A DNA stretch of 64,000 bases from NCBI GenBank assembly GCA_015056565.1, contig SVGB01000009.1:7859-71858 (forward strand), in the 5' to 3' direction. The translations under genes were made by a program, and so were the position numbers. Source of the DNA: Butyrivibrio sp. GTDB lineage: Bacteria > Bacillota > Clostridia > Lachnospirales > Lachnospiraceae. Below the pieces are notes generated by a model that saw nothing but the letters and a program-made list of their open reading frames with translations, did no database searches and had not been told where the DNA came from. Shown here piece after piece: positions 1 through 6,251 of the stretch; the first letter of the stretch is position 1, and each line of letters opens with the position of its first letter.

Positions 1-240
1 GAAGCCAAAAAGAAGGCTGAAGAGGAAGCCAAAAAGAAGGCTGAAGAGGAAGCCAAAAAGAAGGCTGAAGAGGAAGCCAAAAAGAAGGCTGAAGAGGAAG
101 CTAAAAAGAAAGCTGAAGAAGAGGAAGCCAAAAAGAAGGCTGAGGAAGAGGAAGCTAAAAAGAAGGCTGAGGAAGAGGAAGCAAAAAGGAAGGCTGAAGA
201 AGAGGAAAGAAAGAAGGCCGAAGAAGAGAAAGAAAAGTCC
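1..240 (+). repeat. 24-bp tandem repeat inside the charged-repeat gene
   Basis: Units starting at 1, 25, 49 and 73 are identical 24-mers. The unit at 97 has a few substitutions, and later units expand to 27 bp by an extra GAG/GAA codon. Each 24-mer encodes EAKKKAEE, so gain or loss of units keeps the frame. Confidence 0.85.
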
Positions 241-372
241 GAAACAGAGGAAGATGAATCCAAAGAGGAAGACAAGGATAAAAGCGGACAGGGCAGCAGT
301 GAGGAAACTGAAAAAGAAGAATCATCTGGTCAGTCTGAGGGCGATACCGGAAATCAGCCGGAAGGAGAATAA
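1..372 (+). CDS. C-terminal part of a Lys/Glu/Ala-repeat protein (5' end outside window)
   Basis: The reading frame is open from base 1 and stops with TAA at 370-372. The first 80 or so residues are tandem octapeptides of the EAKKKAEE type, later EEEAKKKAEE, followed by an acidic Ser/Glu/Gln/Gly-rich tail ending in PEGE. This composition predicts a long, highly charged, single alpha-helical stalk or coiled coil, as in TolA-like linkers and some cell-wall or surface proteins. The functional N-terminal domain lies outside the window, so no function can be assigned. The repeat units are almost identical at DNA level, so copy number may vary between strains. An intrinsic terminator follows 25 bases after the stop. 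Confidence 0.75.
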   Translation, partial: EAKKKAEEEAKKKAEEEAKKKAEEEAKKKAEEEAKKKAEEEEAKKKAEEEEAKKKAEEEEAKRKAEEEERKKAEEEKEKSETEEDESKEEDKDKSGQGSSEETEKEESSGQSEGDTGNQPEGE

Positions 373-397
373 GAAGATAACGAAGAGGAAAGCTCAA

Positions 398-430
398 AAA
401 AGGAAGCTAGATAAATACTAGCTTCCTTTT
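398..430 (+). terminator. Intrinsic terminator after the repeat protein
   Basis: A 13-bp perfect stem (398-410 with 418-430) with a 7-base loop. The stem runs from AAAAGGAAGCTAG to its exact complement and ends in TTTT. It can act in both directions and separates the repeat gene from the islet to its right. Confidence 0.85.
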
Positions 431-434
431 ATGT

Positions 435-453
435 AGTAGCGAGAGGGGGACTT
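435..453 (+). repeat. Distal att-like direct repeat (copy of tRNA-Met 3' end)
   Basis: These 19 bases (agtagcgagagggggactt) are identical to 2555-2573, which covers the acceptor and part of the T arm of tRNA-Met on the minus strand. A tRNA 3'-end duplication this far from the intact tRNA is the usual footprint of site-specific integration. The copy is followed by a 7-bp inverted repeat, GGACTTC (448-454) with GAAGTCC (465-471). Confidence 0.7.
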
Positions 454-548
454 CACCCTTTAACGAAGTCCTAGAAACCACAAGAAAGGAGGATTCCAGG
501 ACTGCCAATCATCAAAGTAACCAATGAAAAAATACAAAGTAACCAAAG

Positions 549-773
549 TTACATATTTAGTACTGCTTCTTTAAGCTCCAATTCAGTCTTGACAAAGCTG
601 TAAGGCTCATATTCACCATATGCAGAAGGTCTGCTGATAGTTACGAGCTGTATTCTATCAAGTCCTACTTTTGAAATGAGTTCTTTTTTGAGTGCAACAA
701 GTTCAGGACCGTGCTTAGTCTTTAATGCTACACAACCTCTTTTGTTTATATCTTTAGCTACGAGATAGCACAT
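549..773 (-). CDS. Small conserved-looking protein, third gene of the nucleotidyltransferase/RelA-like operon
   Basis: A 74-residue soluble protein starting MCYLVAKDINK. It has a strong ribosome site (AGGAGGTG on the minus strand, about 780-787), so it is translated independently although its first 20 bases overlap the end of the RelA/SpoT-like gene. It resembles small Firmicutes proteins I associate with the DUF6718 family, but I could not check this. No catalytic motif or membrane segment is visible. Because it is last in a three-gene overlapping operon, it could be an accessory or antitoxin component; this is inference only. Confidence 0.7.
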   Translation of the reverse strand: MCYLVAKDINKRGCVALKTKHGPELVALKKELISKVGLDRIQLVTISRPSAYGEYEPYSFVKTELELKEAVLNM

Positions 774-1368
774 CTTTTAACACCTCCTCAAAATCTATAT
801 CGGATTTTATATTTCCAAGTTCATACTCTTTTCGCATTATCTTACCGACTGAATTATCATATCCCTTCTTATACAGGAATGAATGTAACCAGTTATTTAA
901 TTGTCTATCATAATATGTGTTGTACTGAATTTCAATAGGATAATGGTAGTGGTCTATCTGAAAGTATACGTGAACTCCTCTGTATCCGTCATCATTTGAT
1001 TTACCCATAGACATATCTGCAACTCGGAAGTTCTTTTCGTTACTTAATGCCAATATATCTGAGTATGAATCACATAGAGACCTAAAACCTAGTAAATCAT
1101 TAAATACTTTTTCTGCAAGGGTATCTGGGTAGTATCTTTCATATTTGTGATGAGCAGACTGTTCTGACTTTATCCTGTAGTCTACAGCTATGCTATCAAG
1201 GATTTCTCCCTGAGTGTCATAAAAGCTTATGGCATTATCTACATCCTTGAGCAGTGATGATTTATCAAAGTGATGCAGATTCTTTTTTAAGCTTATATCT
1301 AGCTCTGATTTATATGAAAGTATGCTAAGTATCTCAGTTGAGAGACCATCTTTTTCGAGCAGATTCAA
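754..1368 (-). CDS. RelA/SpoT synthetase-domain protein, possible toxic small alarmone synthetase-like enzyme
   Basis: A 204-residue protein with a RelA/SpoT nucleotidyltransferase core. It has YRIKSEQSAHHKYERY (64-79, the RxKS...K ATP-binding segment), DLLGFRSL (91-98), DGYRGVHVYF (127-136) and PIEIQYNT (144-151, the EIQ strand). There is no HD hydrolase, TGS or ACT domain, so it is single-domain like the small alarmone synthetases and toxSAS toxins. Known members make (p)ppGpp or ppApp, or pyrophosphorylate tRNA. The start is TTG at 1368, overlapping the stop of the upstream nucleotidyltransferase gene as TTGA, which suggests translational coupling. The substrate cannot be read from sequence. 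Confidence 0.75.
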   Translation of the reverse strand: MNLLEKDGLSTEILSILSYKSELDISLKKNLHHFDKSSLLKDVDNAISFYDTQGEILDSIAVDYRIKSEQSAHHKYERYYPDTLAEKVFNDLLGFRSLCDSYSDILALSNEKNFRVADMSMGKSNDDGYRGVHVYFQIDHYHYPIEIQYNTYYDRQLNNWLHSFLYKKGYDNSVGKIMRKEYELGNIKSDIDFEEVLKDVLSRS

Positions 1369-1667
1369 ATTCTGATACCATCCTTCAATATGTTTTTATA
1401 GAACTCAGAAGATTTATCAATTTCTCGCTCTTCATAGACATCCACATCCTTACCAGACAAGTCATATAGCTCATCAGCTATGCAAAAAACATCCGTAGGG
1501 TCAAAGCCTTTGCCTCCCAATACCACAATATCGATATCAGATTCTTCAGTAGCTTCTCCTCTGGCATAAGAACCAAACAGGATAGCTCCTTTGGCTGAAT
1601 ACTTTTTAAGGAGAGGTTTGACTAGCTCTTTGATATCATCAACTGTATATTTTTCTAATACAACCAT
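1365..1667 (-). CDS. MNT-type minimal nucleotidyltransferase (putative antitoxin)
   Basis: A 100-residue single-domain protein with the polymerase-beta-type signature GSYARGEATEESDIDIVV, giving the GS motif and the DxD metal-binding aspartates. The C-terminus (FYKNILKDGIRI) is typical of MNT partners of HEPN toxins, which AMPylate their toxin. Here the next gene is not a HEPN protein but a RelA/SpoT-domain protein, with a 4-base TTGA overlap. A likely minus-strand promoter has its -10 (TATAAT) at 1717-1722. The family assignment is firm; the antitoxin role is inferred from order and coupling. Confidence 0.9.
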   Translation of the reverse strand: MVVLEKYTVDDIKELVKPLLKKYSAKGAILFGSYARGEATEESDIDIVVLGGKGFDPTDVFCIADELYDLSGKDVDVYEEREIDKSSEFYKNILKDGIRI

Positions 1668-1716
1668 CCTAAAATCCTCTTATCTAATAACAAGGAAACA
1701 TAATCTTTACAAGCCT

Positions 1717-1722
1717 ATTATA
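1717..1722 (-). promoter_or_regulatory. -10 box of the MNT/RelA-like operon
   Basis: On the minus strand this is a perfect TATAAT about 50 bases upstream of the MNT start codon. The hexamer 17 bases further upstream (AAGACA) is a poor -35. Confidence 0.5.
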
Positions 1723-1779
1723 GCATTTCTATGGGTTCATGTCTTTTTGTTTACCTCTAAATATATCCTATGAACTACC

Positions 1780-2090
1780 ATGACCGATGACATCGGAAAT
1801 GGTTTCAACAATACCTTGCGGTATAGTAAGGCACGTTCACGGTGCCACTACTCCGTCAGGCAAAGCCCTTCGGCATACTTGAAAATGTTATTTGATGCGC
1901 TTATGGCGCGTGGGAACTAACACCTTGTATATTTTATGCACCACAGGTCCTTGGTTTGTTAGATTCGTGGTACAACCCTATATATACAGTTTTCAACGTT
2001 CCGATTAAGTTATTCTATCGCAAACAACTGTTCGTGTAAAGGCGATTCATCCCACAACCGACTTCATCGGAAGGGGTTTTCTCGCTGAAT
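1780..2090 (+). mobile_element. IS200/IS605-type right-end / omega-RNA-like remnant (no tnpB)
   Basis: This stretch has no convincing gene. Its end, 2041-2085, reads GGCGATTCATCCCACAACC, a short CCGA/TCGG hairpin, then GGGGTTTTCTCGCTG. That layout (GCGATTCATCCC, hairpin, GGG, TTCTCGC) is what I know from right ends of IS605/IS1341-type elements, where the end overlaps the omega-RNA used by TnpB. No TnpB-coding sequence is present, so this would be a solo end or decayed copy. An ORF at 1780-1920 (46 codons) shows nothing recognisable. The left boundary is a guess; the core at 2041-2085 is the supported part. Confidence 0.45.
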
Positions 2091-2143
2091 TTTATAATGA
2101 ATATAATATGTTTAATAAAAGTATTGTAATGAAATGCCTGCAA

Positions 2144-2172
2144 AGAAAAAAGCCAGGAATAATCCTGACTTT
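2144..2172 (-). terminator. Minus-strand intrinsic terminator
   Basis: On the minus strand the stem AGTCAGG / CCTGGCT (one G-U pair) has a 6-base loop and is followed by TTTTTT. It lies downstream of the DUF5688 fragment and was probably that gene's own terminator. Confidence 0.7.
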
Positions 2173-2226
2173 TCTCTTTTAGTCATAATCCATAAGCCGT
2201 AGATTCTGACTTTGGAAGAACTATGC

Positions 2227-2490
2227 TTAAGAAACGTTTGCAAGCTCTGTTGCAAATGCGTATCCCTCATCTTTACGCTCCAGAATGAAATATCTGTTAT
2301 CCAGAAAATCTTCCTGGCTGACAACTTCTTTGTTAACTGATGTGATTATCTCATTTAGAGAGTTTATTGTGCATTCTGAAACCAGTTCTCTTTCGATAAG
2401 GATTAGTTCGTGGACTGATGAGGGTATTACCACGATATCTCCTTTGAATGTAGTTAAGAGCTTCTTTTCTACATTGGGACGGAGTACCAT
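2227..2490 (-). pseudogene. C-terminal fragment of a DUF5688-like protein
   Basis: The open frame runs upstream into the tRNA, where it is meaningless; the plausible part begins at Met 2490 and gives about 87 residues. The core (VIPSSVHELILIE...LNEIITSVNKEVVSQEDFLDNRYFIL) resembles the end of DUF5688 proteins, which are common and usually several hundred residues long in Lachnospiraceae (PSS.HEV.L, then ...MV..VN...V..EE.LSD..Y). The N-terminal bulk is missing, and the sequence starts directly after the tRNA terminator, so this is most likely a truncated relic within the islet. A short translated protein cannot be excluded. Confidence 0.55.
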
Positions 2491-2503
2491 AAATGAACCG
2501 AAA

Positions 2504-2543
2504 CAAAAAAGACCGGAAGTGCCTAAAATTAGGCATTTCCGGA
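2504..2543 (-). terminator. Terminator of the tRNA-Met gene
   Basis: On the minus strand a 12-bp stem with one G-U-type mismatch (2542-2531 with 2524-2513) and a 6-base loop is followed by a T-rich run. It lies 14 bases beyond the tRNA 3' end, which fits a single-gene tRNA transcript. Confidence 0.8.
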
Positions 2544-2556
2544 TCTTATAACCAAG

Positions 2557-2630
2557 TAGCGAGAGGGGGACTTGAACCCTCGACACCGCGGGTATGAACC
2601 GCGTGCTCTAGCCAGCTGAGCTACCTCGCC
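2557..2630 (-). tRNA. tRNA-Met (anticodon CAT)
   Basis: The minus strand folds as a cloverleaf. The acceptor is GGCGAGG with TCTCGCT, and the D arm is GCTCAGCTGGCTAGAGC. The anticodon stem-loop is GCGGTTCATACCCGC with anticodon CAT, and the T arm is GAGGGTTCAAGTCCCCC. The discriminator is A, and CCA is not encoded (the next bases are CTT). The length is 74. It looks like elongator tRNA-Met, but tRNA-Ile2 with lysidine at CAT cannot be fully excluded by eye. Its 3' end doubles as the attachment-site-like repeat (2555-2573). Confidence 0.9.
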
Positions 2631-2662
2631 ATAAGTGCCTGCTCATTGGAGCCGACTAAGAT

Positions 2663-2692
2663 AATATAACGCGAAAACACCCATATTGTCAA
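2663..2692 (-). promoter_or_regulatory. Promoter of tRNA-Met
   Basis: On the minus strand, TTGACA (2692-2687), an 18-base spacer and TATATT (2668-2663) lie about 33 bases upstream of the mature tRNA 5' end. This is close to the sigma-A consensus. Confidence 0.8.
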
Positions 2693-2777
2693 CAACTAAT
2701 TTGCGATTTTTATTCCTTTTCTTTTCGACAACATCCTGTGTTAGTATTATCTATAGAATCATTGGTGGGAGTAGAGT

Positions 2778-4640
2778 ATGAAAGAGAAACTATTGACCTT
2801 GTCACAGCTATGCAAAGAGCTGTCCATATCTTATGCAACAGGCAGAAACTGGCTAAGGCTCGGGAAAATAACTCCCACATCCACAGAAAGCGGCTCTGCG
2901 CTGTTTAATACTTCCTACATAGATACGCTCAAAAACGAAATCGAAAAAGGAACTAACGCTTCCCTTAAGAGTCGCAGAAACAAGAAGTACAGATCAGGAT
3001 TTGAGCTGTATGAATCCTACGTTTCCAAATCTTCTCCAAACATCGGGACAGTATCAGTAATTGTAAATTATATAAAAGATAATGAAATTGAAGTGACAGA
3101 AGAGATACTTTTAGCACTTCTTTTTGACTGTGCGGGCAAACTTATAAAAGACAAGTACAAAGAAGAAAACGGTATCTATTGCCAAATAAATTATCTTGAT
3201 GTAGACATAGACTGCTTTGCTAAGCTTTCAAAGTCTCATCCAGATCTCTTTTCCTCAAACTATACATACATTCCCACAGAGGATACCCTTGGACTTCTCT
3301 ACATCTCTTTAAGTAGTCTTAAGAACAGGAAAGAGAAGGGGGCATATTACACACCTACAGAGGTTGTGAACAGCCTTATCAGCAATCTCTTTTCCGAAAA
3401 AGACATCAAATCAAAAGAGATAATAGACCCCTGCTGCGGGACTGGAAACTTCATTCTGCAGCTTCCGGAGACTGTAAAGAGCGAGAATGTATATGCCAAT
3501 GATATCGATGATATAAGCGTAAAGCTGGCAAGGATCAACTATGCTCTTAAGTACGATATCAGTGACAGAGATATGGTCATAAGTCACATTACTCAGTCGG
3601 ATTTTCTCATTGATATGAAGGAAAAGAAATACGACATTATCCTTGGCAATCCCCCGTGGGGGAGCGAAGTTCCCTACGACGCTTTTGTTGAAAAAGCTGT
3701 AAAAAGCCTTAAGGACAATGGACATCTTTCCTTTGTGCTTCCTGAATCCATACTTGGTGTAAAATCCCATAAGAAGATCAGGGAGTTCATGATGTCATCC
3801 TGCAGGCTAAGTTACGTGGAGTATCTTGGAGAAGCCTTCCATGGGGTTCAGTGTCCATCCATCATTCTGCATGCGCAGGTTACTAAAGAAAGATTTACCA
3901 CTAAAGGCCTTGTGGTAAATGATGGAATAAATACTTTTACCATAGACACTGACCGCGTCGTATCAGCTGATTCTCTGAGCCTTAAGATAACTGATCAAGA
4001 GTACGCGCTGATCAAAAAGATAATGGATGCTAAAAACAAGGCTACACTTAAGGGTAACGCGCTTTTTGGTCTTGGAATCGTGACAGGAGACAACAAAAGA
4101 TATATATCGCAGGTCAAGACGCCTGATAATGAGCCCGTGCTTAAGGGGGCTGATATAGAGAAATACAGGTATAATGCAGCGGAGAACTATATCTCTTTTA
4201 CCCCGGAAAAGTTCCAACAAGTGGCGCCGGAGCACATCTACAGGGCAAAAGAAAAACTCCTGTATAAATTTATCAGCAGTGACCTGGCATTTGCCTATGA
4301 CGATAAGGGAACGCTGTCATTAAACAGTTGCAACATCCTGATCCCGCAGATCCCGGGACTTTCAATAAAGTATGTGATGGCAGTCCTCAATTCCAGTGCT
4401 GCGCAGTTTGTTTATTCCAAGCTGTTTGGCTCTGTCAAGGTACTTCGTTCGCACCTTGAGCAGATTCCAATACCTATTGCTGATGACAGGAAACAAAAAG
4501 AGATCATAGCTTATGTTGAAAAGATCATTAAAGCTAAAAAACCTCAGAAGGAAATAGAAAAGACCCTGGATAAAAAGATAGCTGAACTATACGGCTTGAC
4601 AGGCGATGAGTACCAGATGATAAAGGCTTCTTTAAAGTGA
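2778..4640 (+). CDS. Orphan N6-adenine DNA methyltransferase with N-terminal HTH
   Basis: A 620-residue protein. Residues 1-60 (LTLSQLCKELSISYATGRNWLRLG) look like a MerR/excisionase-type helix-turn-helix. The methyltransferase core has motif I DPCCGTGNF (from D217, SAM binding) and the catalytic motif NPPW (from N291), typical of gamma-class N6-adenine enzymes such as M.TaqI and type IIG proteins. The C-terminal third (about 400-600) resembles a TaqI-like target-recognition domain. No PD-(D/E)XK nuclease motif is visible in the protein and no restriction gene lies beside it, so it appears solitary. The start is set by GGTGGGAG seven bases before ATG. It sits immediately beside the tRNA-Met integration site and may be accessory DNA too. 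Confidence 0.85.
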   Translation: MKEKLLTLSQLCKELSISYATGRNWLRLGKITPTSTESGSALFNTSYIDTLKNEIEKGTNASLKSRRNKKYRSGFELYESYVSKSSPNIGTVSVIVNYIKDNEIEVTEEILLALLFDCAGKLIKDKYKEENGIYCQINYLDVDIDCFAKLSKSHPDLFSSNYTYIPTEDTLGLLYISLSSLKNRKEKGAYYTPTEVVNSLISNLFSEKDIKSKEIIDPCCGTGNFILQLPETVKSENVYANDIDDISVKLARINYALKYDISDRDMVISHITQSDFLIDMKEKKYDIILGNPPWGSEVPYDAFVEKAVKSLKDNGHLSFVLPESILGVKSHKKIREFMMSSCRLSYVEYLGEAFHGVQCPSIILHAQVTKERFTTKGLVVNDGINTFTIDTDRVVSADSLSLKITDQEYALIKKIMDAKNKATLKGNALFGLGIVTGDNKRYISQVKTPDNEPVLKGADIEKYRYNAAENYISFTPEKFQQVAPEHIYRAKEKLLYKFISSDLAFAYDDKGTLSLNSCNILIPQIPGLSIKYVMAVLNSSAAQFVYSKLFGSVKVLRSHLEQIPIPIADDRKQKEIIAYVEKIIKAKKPQKEIEKTLDKKIAELYGLTGDEYQMIKASLK

Positions 4641-4667
4641 GAAGTTTGGTGCAATATCTGGGCAGAA

Positions 4668-4729
4668 ACGCTCCACTGAATGAGATATAATCCGAGAATA
4701 GAGGAATTAAATCTCATCCATTGGAGCGT
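4668..4729 (+). promoter_or_regulatory. Promoter with 19-bp imperfect inverted repeat upstream of the GH39 gene
   Basis: The left arm (4668-4686) and right arm (4711-4729) match as inverted repeats at 16 of 19 positions. A perfect TATAAT (4686-4691) lies between them. The right arm contains the Shine-Dalgarno GGAG. The layout suggests a two-site operator, with one arm over the -10/-35 spacer and one over the initially transcribed region and ribosome site. The regulator is unknown. Confidence 0.55.
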
Positions 4730-4734
4730 ATTTT

Positions 4735-6237
4735 ATGAAAACAGAAAAGATCGTAGTAGATCAAAATACAAACGTACCATTCAATAACAATGTAGATTAC
4801 TGCGTAGGCACAGGGCGTCTTGGCCTTGCACTGACAGAGGAATATTTAAAAGAGCTTGAGTTTGTTCAGGACATGATCGGCTTTTCTTATATAAGAGGTC
4901 ATGGACTTTTTTGCGATGATGTTTCAATCTATCACGAGTATGAGGAAGATGGAGTAACAAAAGTAGAGTACAACTACACTTACATTGACAGGATCATTGA
5001 CAGCTTCCTGAGGCTCAATATCCGCCCATACTTAGAGCTTGGTTTTATGCCGGAAGCTCTTGCAAGCGGCACCCAGACTGTATTTTACTGGAAGGGCAAC
5101 ACAACACCTCCCAAGGACTACAAAAAATGGACAGATATGGTTATAGCTCTTTTGTCCCACTTAATGACAAGGTACGGCGAAGAAGTGGTGACCTGGCCCA
5201 TAGAAGTCTGGAATGAGCCTAATCTTCCAGGATTTTGGTATGAAGCTGACATGGAGGAGTACTTTAAGCTGTTTAAAGAAACTTTCACTGCCATCAAAGC
5301 ATTTGACGAGCGCTTTAAGATTGGTGGACCTGCCATTTGCGGAGTGAAAGATGCTGAGTGGATCAAGGCATTTCTTGATTTTTGCAAAAGAGAAGGAATC
5401 TGCCCTGACAGGATTACAAGGCACCACTACACTGTAGATTTTCCTGAGAGGGTGGGCCATTATGACTACTCAAAGCTTCAGGATTCCAACGAGCGCTTTG
5501 ATAGTCTCAAGGTAACAAGGGACATCGTTGATTCCTACGAGGAATTTAAGGACCTTCCGATCCACCTTACGGAGTTTAGTACTTCCTATACTCCCAAGGG
5601 TGTTATCCATGACACCAACATAAATGCAGCTTATCTTGCAGGCCAGCTTTCAAGGCTTGGGGATGTGAATGAAGCATACTCCTACTGGACCTTTGGAGAT
5701 GTGTTTGAGGAGCAGGGAGTTCCAACATCTCTTTTCCATGGAGGTTTTGGTCTTGTGGCGGCAGGAAATATACCAAAGCCAACCTTCTGGACCTTCTACT
5801 TTTACAAGCAGCTGAAACTTTTTGGAAGCGACTGCATCCACAGGGATGACAACACTGTGATCATAAAGGGCGAAGAGGGCTATGCTGGTATTCTCTGGAA
5901 TATAGATGGAGAAGATACAGAAAAAGAAATAACGCTGCCTGCAGCAGATGGGGCAGAGCAGTCACTTATTGTCAAGACTGTGGATGAGGAAACTACAAAC
6001 CCTCTAAAGCTCTGGCACGATATCGGAGAGCCTTCCTATCCAACCAAAGAGGAAACAGAGCTGATAAAAAGCGCTGCCTACCCGCTTGTTAAAAGCAGCA
6101 TAGTAGCGCCTGTAGATGGAAGAGCAGCCATAACCCTCACTGTAAGAAGAAACGGAGTAGTTTACTTTACCCTCAGCAAAAGAAATCTCACAGCGGACAG
6201 GGGATATGACTACGACAGAGTAGTTTCTTTTCACTGA
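4735..6237 (+). CDS. xynB: GH39 family glycosidase, probable beta-xylosidase
   Basis: A 500-residue cytoplasmic protein (no signal peptide), the usual length for bacterial GH39 beta-xylosidases. These release xylose from the non-reducing end of imported xylo-oligosaccharides with retention. The general acid/base is Glu161 in VWNEPN and the nucleophile is Glu280 in LTEFS. The conserved RGHG (about 53-56) and RHHY (from about 230) segments are also present. A beta-sandwich C-terminal region follows the barrel. It stands alone, convergent with the two-component genes, 14 bases from the next stop codon. Some GH39 members act on other sugars, so the substrate is probable rather than certain. Confidence 0.88.
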   Translation: MKTEKIVVDQNTNVPFNNNVDYCVGTGRLGLALTEEYLKELEFVQDMIGFSYIRGHGLFCDDVSIYHEYEEDGVTKVEYNYTYIDRIIDSFLRLNIRPYLELGFMPEALASGTQTVFYWKGNTTPPKDYKKWTDMVIALLSHLMTRYGEEVVTWPIEVWNEPNLPGFWYEADMEEYFKLFKETFTAIKAFDERFKIGGPAICGVKDAEWIKAFLDFCKREGICPDRITRHHYTVDFPERVGHYDYSKLQDSNERFDSLKVTRDIVDSYEEFKDLPIHLTEFSTSYTPKGVIHDTNINAAYLAGQLSRLGDVNEAYSYWTFGDVFEEQGVPTSLFHGGFGLVAAGNIPKPTFWTFYFYKQLKLFGSDCIHRDDNTVIIKGEEGYAGILWNIDGEDTEKEITLPAADGAEQSLIVKTVDEETTNPLKLWHDIGEPSYPTKEETELIKSAAYPLVKSSIVAPVDGRAAITLTVRRNGVVYFTLSKRNLTADRGYDYDRVVSFH

Positions 6238-6251
6238 CCATCATAAGTAGA

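Noticed and set aside
1591-1773. Plus-strand 60-codon frame
   Set aside because: It is antisense to the MNT gene and has no ribosome site.
2491-2586. N-terminal 32 codons of the long minus frame ending at 2227
   Set aside because: They translate the tRNA-Met and its terminator; any real coding begins at Met 2490.
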